Origin: Wenyingzhuangia sp039768865
GTDB taxonomy: Bacteria > Bacteroidota > Bacteroidia > Flavobacteriales > Flavobacteriaceae
Length of the DNA: 18,488 nucleotides
Assembly (NCBI RefSeq): GCF_039768865.1
Contig: NZ_JBDMZQ010000137.1
Reading direction: 5' to 3' (one strand)
This document shows positions 14,629 to 18,488 of the stretch, piece after piece. The position numbers and the translations under genes were made by a program. Each line of letters starts with the position of its first letter. The stretch's first letter is position 1. The notes below the pieces were generated by a model. It searched no databases, was not told the DNA's origin, and saw nothing but the letters and a program-made list of their open reading frames with translations.

Positions 14629-15984
14629 ATGGCAAAAACTAAAACAACATATTTCTGTCAGAATTGTGGCGCCCAACATGCGAAATGGATGGGACAGTGT
14701 AGTACTTGTAAAGAATGGAACACAATTGTAGAGGAAATTATTACCAAAGAAGAAAAATCAGACTGGAAAATAGACAAATCTCCTCGAAAAGCAAATACTG
14801 CACTCAAAGTAAAGGATATAGAAATTCAAGATCAAATCAGATACAATGCTGTCAGCACTGAACTTAACAATGTCTTGGGAGGTGGAATTGTTCCGGGTTC
14901 AATTATTTTATTGGGTGGAGAGCCAGGAATTGGAAAATCTACACTTATGCTCCAAGTTGCTCTGAGCATGAAACACAAAGTTTTGTATGTGTCTGGAGAA
15001 GAAAGTCAAACACAAATTAAATTAAGAGCTGAACGGGTTCAAAACTTGAATGAAGATTGTTTGATCTTAACTGAGACCAACACCCAAAAAATATTTAAGT
15101 CTATACAAATAGAAGAACCCGAAATAATGGTTATCGATTCTATTCAAACCTTACACACAGACTATGTAGAGAGCTCAGCTGGATCAATTAGTCAGATCAA
15201 AGAAACGACAACCGAATTGATAAAATTTGCCAAAGAGACCGGTATCCCTGTCTTAGTGATTGGTCATATCAACAAAGAGGGAAGCATTGCTGGTCCTAAA
15301 ATCTTAGAACACATGGTAGATGTCGTTTTGCAATTTGAAGGAGATAGAAATCACTCTTATAGAATTCTAAGAGCTTTAAAAAACAGATTCGGTTCCACAC
15401 AGGAGTTGGGTATATTTGAAATGCGAAGTGGTGGTTTGCGAGAAGTAAAAAATCCATCAGAAATTTTGATCTCAAAAAAAGAGGGTGATTTGAGTGGTAC
15501 TGCTATTGCCGCCACTCTAGAAGGAATGAGACCCTTGATGATTGAAGTCCAAGCGTTGGTAAGCACTGCTGTTTATGGAACTCCTCAGCGCTCCGCAACT
15601 GGCTATCATCTTAAACGCCTAAACATGATTTTGGCTGTCTTGGAAAAAAGAGCTGGTTTTAGACTGGGAGCAAAAGATGTTTTTTTAAACATTACTGGTG
15701 GGATTTCTGTAGACGACCCTGCTATTGATTTGGCTGTTATTGTTGCCGTTTTATCGAGCAACGAAGACGAGCCCATTCCTCAAAACTATGCTTTTGCTGC
15801 CGAAGTAGGTTTGGCAGGAGAAATAAGACCTGTCAACAAAGTAGAACAGAGAATAAGTGAAGCCGAAAAACTAGGTTTTGAAAAAATATTTGTTTCTAAA
15901 TTCTGTAAAGTCTCCCAAAAAGAAAGTCATATTGAGATTGTTAAAACTTCTAAAATTGAGGACTTGATTGATCTTCTATTCTAA
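14629..15984 (+). CDS. radA: DNA repair protein RadA
   Basis: This 451-residue RecA-related ATPase drives branch migration of recombination intermediates. The N-terminal zinc finger is Cys10, Cys13, Cys24 and Cys27 (CQNCGAQHAKWMGQCSTCKEW). Walker A is GEPGIGKS at 97-104 and Walker B IMVIDS at 166-171. The RadA-specific KNRFG motif is at 251-255, and the C-terminal part from about 270 is the Lon-like (S16 protease-fold) domain with LEGMRPLMIEVQALV and VGLAGEIRPV. Length is that of the family. It lies 55 bases after the membrane-protein gene without a terminator between, so read-through from the pan operon is likely. Confidence 0.98.
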   Translation: MAKTKTTYFCQNCGAQHAKWMGQCSTCKEWNTIVEEIITKEEKSDWKIDKSPRKANTALKVKDIEIQDQIRYNAVSTELNNVLGGGIVPGSIILLGGEPGIGKSTLMLQVALSMKHKVLYVSGEESQTQIKLRAERVQNLNEDCLILTETNTQKIFKSIQIEEPEIMVIDSIQTLHTDYVESSAGSISQIKETTTELIKFAKETGIPVLVIGHINKEGSIAGPKILEHMVDVVLQFEGDRNHSYRILRALKNRFGSTQELGIFEMRSGGLREVKNPSEILISKKEGDLSGTAIAATLEGMRPLMIEVQALVSTAVYGTPQRSATGYHLKRLNMILAVLEKRAGFRLGAKDVFLNITGGISVDDPAIDLAVIVAVLSSNEDEPIPQNYAFAAEVGLAGEIRPVNKVEQRISEAEKLGFEKIFVSKFCKVSQKESHIEIVKTSKIEDLIDLLF

Positions 15985-16002
15985 CTTTTACCCTTTTAAT
16001 GT

Positions 16003-16034
16003 AAAAACCCAACAGATAAACTATTGGGCTTTAT
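16003..16034. terminator. Terminator between convergent radA and gpmI
   Basis: CCCAACAG (16008-16015) and CTATTGGG (16021-16028) pair with one C/A mismatch around the loop ATAAA, with A-rich sequence before and TTTATTT-type sequence after (CTTTATTT). The position 20 bases from the gpmI stop and 18 from the radA stop suits a shared bidirectional terminator. Confidence 0.7.
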
Positions 16035-16054
16035 TTAAAAAATCTTTAACAATC

Positions 16055-17572
16055 TTAAACTAGAGGAAATCTTGTCATGTCTTCTGGTTGAGCTACACCA
16101 ATCATCTTTAAAATTGTTGGTGCTACATCTCCCAACACACCATCTTTAATTTCCTTGATGCTTTCATCTATCAATATCATTGGAACTGGGTTCGTAGTAT
16201 GTGCCGTATTTGGTGACCCATCAGGATTCATCATCACTTCACAATTACCGTGATCTGCAATGACCAAGGTAGAATAGCCGTTCTCTAAACCTGTTTCAAT
16301 CACTGCTTTTGCACAATCATCTACAGCCTCACAAGCTTTAATAGCAGCATCCATAATTCCCGTATGTCCTACCATATCACCATTGGCAAAATTCAAACAC
16401 ACAAAATCAGCTTCACCTATCTTTAAATCTTCACAAAGTGCATCTTTTAATTCATAAGCACTCATTTCCGGTTTTAAATCATACGTCGCTACTTTTGGTG
16501 AGTTTCTTAATATCCGAGATTCTCCCTCAAATGGATCTTCTTGACCTCCAGAGAAAAAGAAAGTCACGTGAGGATATTTTTCTGTTTCTGCAATTCGAAT
16601 TTGTTTTTTTCCAGCATTAGACAGTACTTCTCCTATCGTGTTTTTAATGTTATCGTTGTTATAGATAACATTGATTCCTTTAAAGGTCTCATCATACAAG
16701 GTAATTGTTGTGTAATACAAATCTAATTTTTTAGTTTGATGATCCTCGAAGTCATTTTGAGATAACATATTGGTTAACTCTCTACCTCTATCAGTTCTGT
16801 AATTAAAAAACAATACCACATCTCCTTTCTCAATTTTTGCCTTTGGAGTTCCATCAGCATTGGTCATGATTACGGGTTCTAAAAACTCATCCGTAATTCC
16901 GGCAGCATAATTATCCTGTAATGACGCAGTCGCATCTTGAGACATCACTCCTTTTGCATTGACTACTGCATGATAAGCCTTGGCAACTCGCTCCCAACGA
17001 TTATCTCTATCCATAGCAAAATAACGACCTGTCATAGAAGCCAATTCACCGGTAGTGGATGCCATATATTGTTCTATTTCATTGATGAAAGAAACTCCAG
17101 ATTTCGGATCAGTATCTCGCCCATCGGTAAACGCATGTAAAAACAAATTTTCTACTTCATTCTCTTTGGCTACATCTAGCAATCCTTTGATATGATCTAT
17201 GTGTGCATGTATTCCTCCATTGGAAACCAACCCTAATAGGTGTACTTTTTTATTGTTTTCTTTTGCATACTTATAGGTGTCAATTAAAACTTTTTCTTGA
17301 CCCAAAGTTTTATCTCTAACCGCCATATTAATCTTAGTTAAGTTCTGATAAACAATTCTACCAGCACCTAAGTTCATGTGTCCAACTTCAGAATTTCCCA
17401 TTTGCCCATCAGGTAAACCTACATATTCTCCATCTGTACGTAAAGTAGCATTTGGATATTTGTGATATAAAGAATCAATATAAGACGTGTTTGCATTAAA
17501 AACTGCAGATACTTTTGGATCCTGAGTAACTCCCCATCCATCAAGAATCATTAAGATAACTTTTTTGTTCAT
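16055..17572 (-). CDS. gpmI: 2,3-bisphosphoglycerate-independent phosphoglycerate mutase
   Basis: This 505-residue Mn-dependent enzyme interconverts 3- and 2-phosphoglycerate in glycolysis and gluconeogenesis. It belongs to the alkaline phosphatase superfamily. The first metal ligand Asp11 is in LMILDGWGV, and the phospho-accepting serine is Ser61 in DGQMGNSEVGHMNLGAGR. HAFTDGRDTDPKSG (about 147-160), GRYFAMDRDNRW and the C-terminal VIADHGNCEVM supply the other metal and substrate residues. Length is normal. It stands alone, convergent with radA, with a -7 promoter match 26 bases upstream. Confidence 0.98.
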   Translation of the reverse strand: MNKKVILMILDGWGVTQDPKVSAVFNANTSYIDSLYHKYPNATLRTDGEYVGLPDGQMGNSEVGHMNLGAGRIVYQNLTKINMAVRDKTLGQEKVLIDTYKYAKENNKKVHLLGLVSNGGIHAHIDHIKGLLDVAKENEVENLFLHAFTDGRDTDPKSGVSFINEIEQYMASTTGELASMTGRYFAMDRDNRWERVAKAYHAVVNAKGVMSQDATASLQDNYAAGITDEFLEPVIMTNADGTPKAKIEKGDVVLFFNYRTDRGRELTNMLSQNDFEDHQTKKLDLYYTTITLYDETFKGINVIYNNDNIKNTIGEVLSNAGKKQIRIAETEKYPHVTFFFSGGQEDPFEGESRILRNSPKVATYDLKPEMSAYELKDALCEDLKIGEADFVCLNFANGDMVGHTGIMDAAIKACEAVDDCAKAVIETGLENGYSTLVIADHGNCEVMMNPDGSPNTAHTTNPVPMILIDESIKEIKDGVLGDVAPTILKMIGVAQPEDMTRFPLV

Positions 17573-17809
17573 TGTCGTTGAATTATAATTCTGGTAACAA
17601 ATATAGTGAGATGCATCAATTAACTCTTAACAAATGACAAATAAACAAAGAAAAGGTTTTCGCAAGTAGTACATGGTATTGATCTTAAATTGACATCGAA
17701 CTAAACCCTTACAGTCTCTCTTAAGAAACTTGACCATCTGACAAACTTCGGGCTTGAGAACCTCCAAGTTTCGCTCCTATCTAAGGCAATCATTGTAGAT
17801 AGTTGATCA
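17573..17809. other. Noncoding stretch between gpmI and the galK relic
   Basis: The first part holds the candidate gpmI promoter. The rest (about 17640-17806) has scattered stops on both strands and no protein I recognise. It might be further decayed galactokinase sequence, but I could not align it. Confidence 0.5.
17598..17605 (-). promoter_or_regulatory. Candidate gpmI promoter, -7 element
   Basis: On the minus strand this is TATATTTG, an exact TAnnTTTG match, ending 25 bases before the ATG. A TTTG at 17631-17634 (minus strand) could be the -33 element, but the 25-base gap is slightly longer than the usual 17-23. Confidence 0.55.
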
Positions 17810-17965
17810 GTGGTCACGCATCGCTACAAGAAAAACAAAACCTGCATGGTAATCTGTATGTTCTCTGATGATGTTAATTCTACCTGGCGAACAAGTCAAT
17901 ACTGGTTTTTAAGAAAAGTTTTCAGAAAATATTCTTATTTCTTTATGAATCCATTTGGCATCCAT
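17807..17965 (-). pseudogene. galK: Galactokinase (galK) N-terminal relic
   Basis: Starting at the ATG at 17965-17963, 17 bases after the epimerase stop, the minus strand reads a galactokinase-like N-terminus with an internal stop TAA (17911-17909, codon 19) and then TCSPGRINIIREHTDYHAGF followed by VFLVAMRDH and TGA (17809-17807). This is the GHMP-kinase/galactokinase signature PGRxNLIGEHTDYNxGFVLPxA. Its Pro falls at codon 27, about where it is in E. coli GalK. The Arg, Glu, His and Asp of the motif survive, but the Gly before EHTDY is Arg. A whole galK is about 1.15 kb and only some 400 bases are available before gpmI, so the gene is both truncated and interrupted. GalK phosphorylates galactose after mutarotation by the neighbouring epimerase. 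Confidence 0.85.
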
Positions 17966-17981
17966 AGCTGTGCTTGTTCAT

Positions 17982-18488
17982 CTATTTCTTATTTAAACTC
18001 ACGCGCCAATTTATGGTGTAATTCTCTTTTGGTTTGAGTTCTCTCAATCCTATTTTATTGTTGAAACTGTCTGAAACCCCCGTGACTGGTTCTAATGCAA
18101 TTGTGTTTTTTTTGGGAGGTGTATAGATTTGAAAATAATTATCTTGACCCGAAGTACTTAGGGTCATTTTATATTTAGGGGTCTCAAATAAAACACTACT
18201 ATCTGATAGAGCATAACAATGATCTAACATTTTGTCATTAATTTCAAAAGGCATTTCTAATTGACTTCTTATGTGTCCTTTTGTAATCATTCTTTCATCA
18301 AACTGATACTCATTTGTTGCCTTAAACTCTAATCGACTATTGTACAAATCATCACTCAAAAAGTAAGGGTGCCAACCCAAAGTAAAAGGAAATGTTTGAG
18401 TATCTACATTTTCCACCTTTACTTTGACTTCAAGACTGTTCGGCGTCAAAACATAAGTTACTTCTAGAGCAAAAAGATAAGGAAATGC
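17982..18488 (-). CDS. Aldose 1-epimerase family protein (5' end outside window)
   Basis: The last 168 residues of a galactose-mutarotase-like protein are present; the frame is open to the right edge, so the true start lies outside. Family features include FPFTLGWHPYF (the conserved GxHPYF strand), a polar beta-rich middle and AL-PVTGVSDSFNN, where the acidic residue before PVTG (LEPVTG) fits the catalytic base region of this subfamily. The end is TINWRVSLNKK. Members interconvert alpha and beta anomers of sugars such as galactose. The gene stands directly upstream of the galactokinase relic in the same orientation, which suggests a former galM-galK type unit. Substrate is not settled by the sequence. 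Confidence 0.88.
   Translation of the reverse strand, partial: AFPYLFALEVTYVLTPNSLEVKVKVENVDTQTFPFTLGWHPYFLSDDLYNSRLEFKATNEYQFDERMITKGHIRSQLEMPFEINDKMLDHCYALSDSSVLFETPKYKMTLSTSGQDNYFQIYTPPKKNTIALEPVTGVSDSFNNKIGLRELKPKENYTINWRVSLNKK

Noticed and set aside
17810..18037. A 75-codon plus-strand open frame overlapping the epimerase 3' end.
   Set aside because: It is antisense to the galactokinase relic and to the epimerase gene, has a cysteine-rich composition unlike its neighbours and no family resemblance.
1..18488. Mobile elements, CRISPR arrays, tRNA or rRNA genes, defence genes.
   Set aside because: No transposase, integrase, spaced direct repeats, tRNA cloverleaf or defence-type domains were seen; gene content is core and spacing tight.

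Overview
The window is an AT-rich chromosomal segment from a member of the Bacteroidota, most likely a marine-type Flavobacteriaceae. The evidence is the set of lineage-typical proteins (DUF4270 lipoprotein, short GlgA-like protein, Bacteroidota-type LptE, zinc-finger-less TopA with a lysine tail), A-rich leaders without Shine-Dalgarno sequences, and several TAnnTTTG (-7) promoter matches. The genus cannot be fixed from the sequence. Coding density is high, and I see no tRNA, rRNA, CRISPR array, insertion sequence or prophage.

Layout. (1) Positions 1-3114, minus strand: topA followed by an arginase-fold 'formimidoylglutamase-like' gene that runs off the left edge. (2) Positions 3528-7802, plus strand: a tight five-gene operon of miaB, a sigma-54-type AAA+ activator without a sensor domain, lptE, a small TPR-like protein and secG. 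It ends in a strong hairpin terminator. (3) Positions 7929-9936, plus strand: groES-groEL, ending in a terminator shared with the convergent next operon. (4) Positions 10006-12237, minus strand: a GlgA-like protein consisting of only the N-terminal GT5 domain, then a DUF4270 lipoprotein. (5) Positions 12341-15984, plus strand, divergent from (4): panC, panD, a YbhN/LPG-synthase-type membrane protein and radA. (6) Positions 16055-17572, minus strand: gpmI, convergent with radA. (7) Positions 17573-18488, minus strand: a partial aldose 1-epimerase gene at the right edge, followed downstream by a decayed galactokinase gene that still carries the GHMP-kinase signature.

How the genes fit together. 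This is mainly housekeeping: DNA topology and repair (topA, radA), tRNA modification (miaB), envelope export (lptE, secG), protein folding (groESL), pantothenate/CoA synthesis (panC, panD) and glycolysis (gpmI). I found no clearly new multi-gene system. The points most worth checking are: the galK relic beside the epimerase gene, suggesting loss of galactose use through GalK; the loss of both visible metal-ligand motifs in the arginase-fold protein; the GlgA-like half-enzyme paired with DUF4270; and TGACA/TGTCA symmetric elements at both the miaB-activator promoter and the groES upstream region, next to a sigma-54-like TTGGCATG box, which raises the possibility that the activator regulates both.
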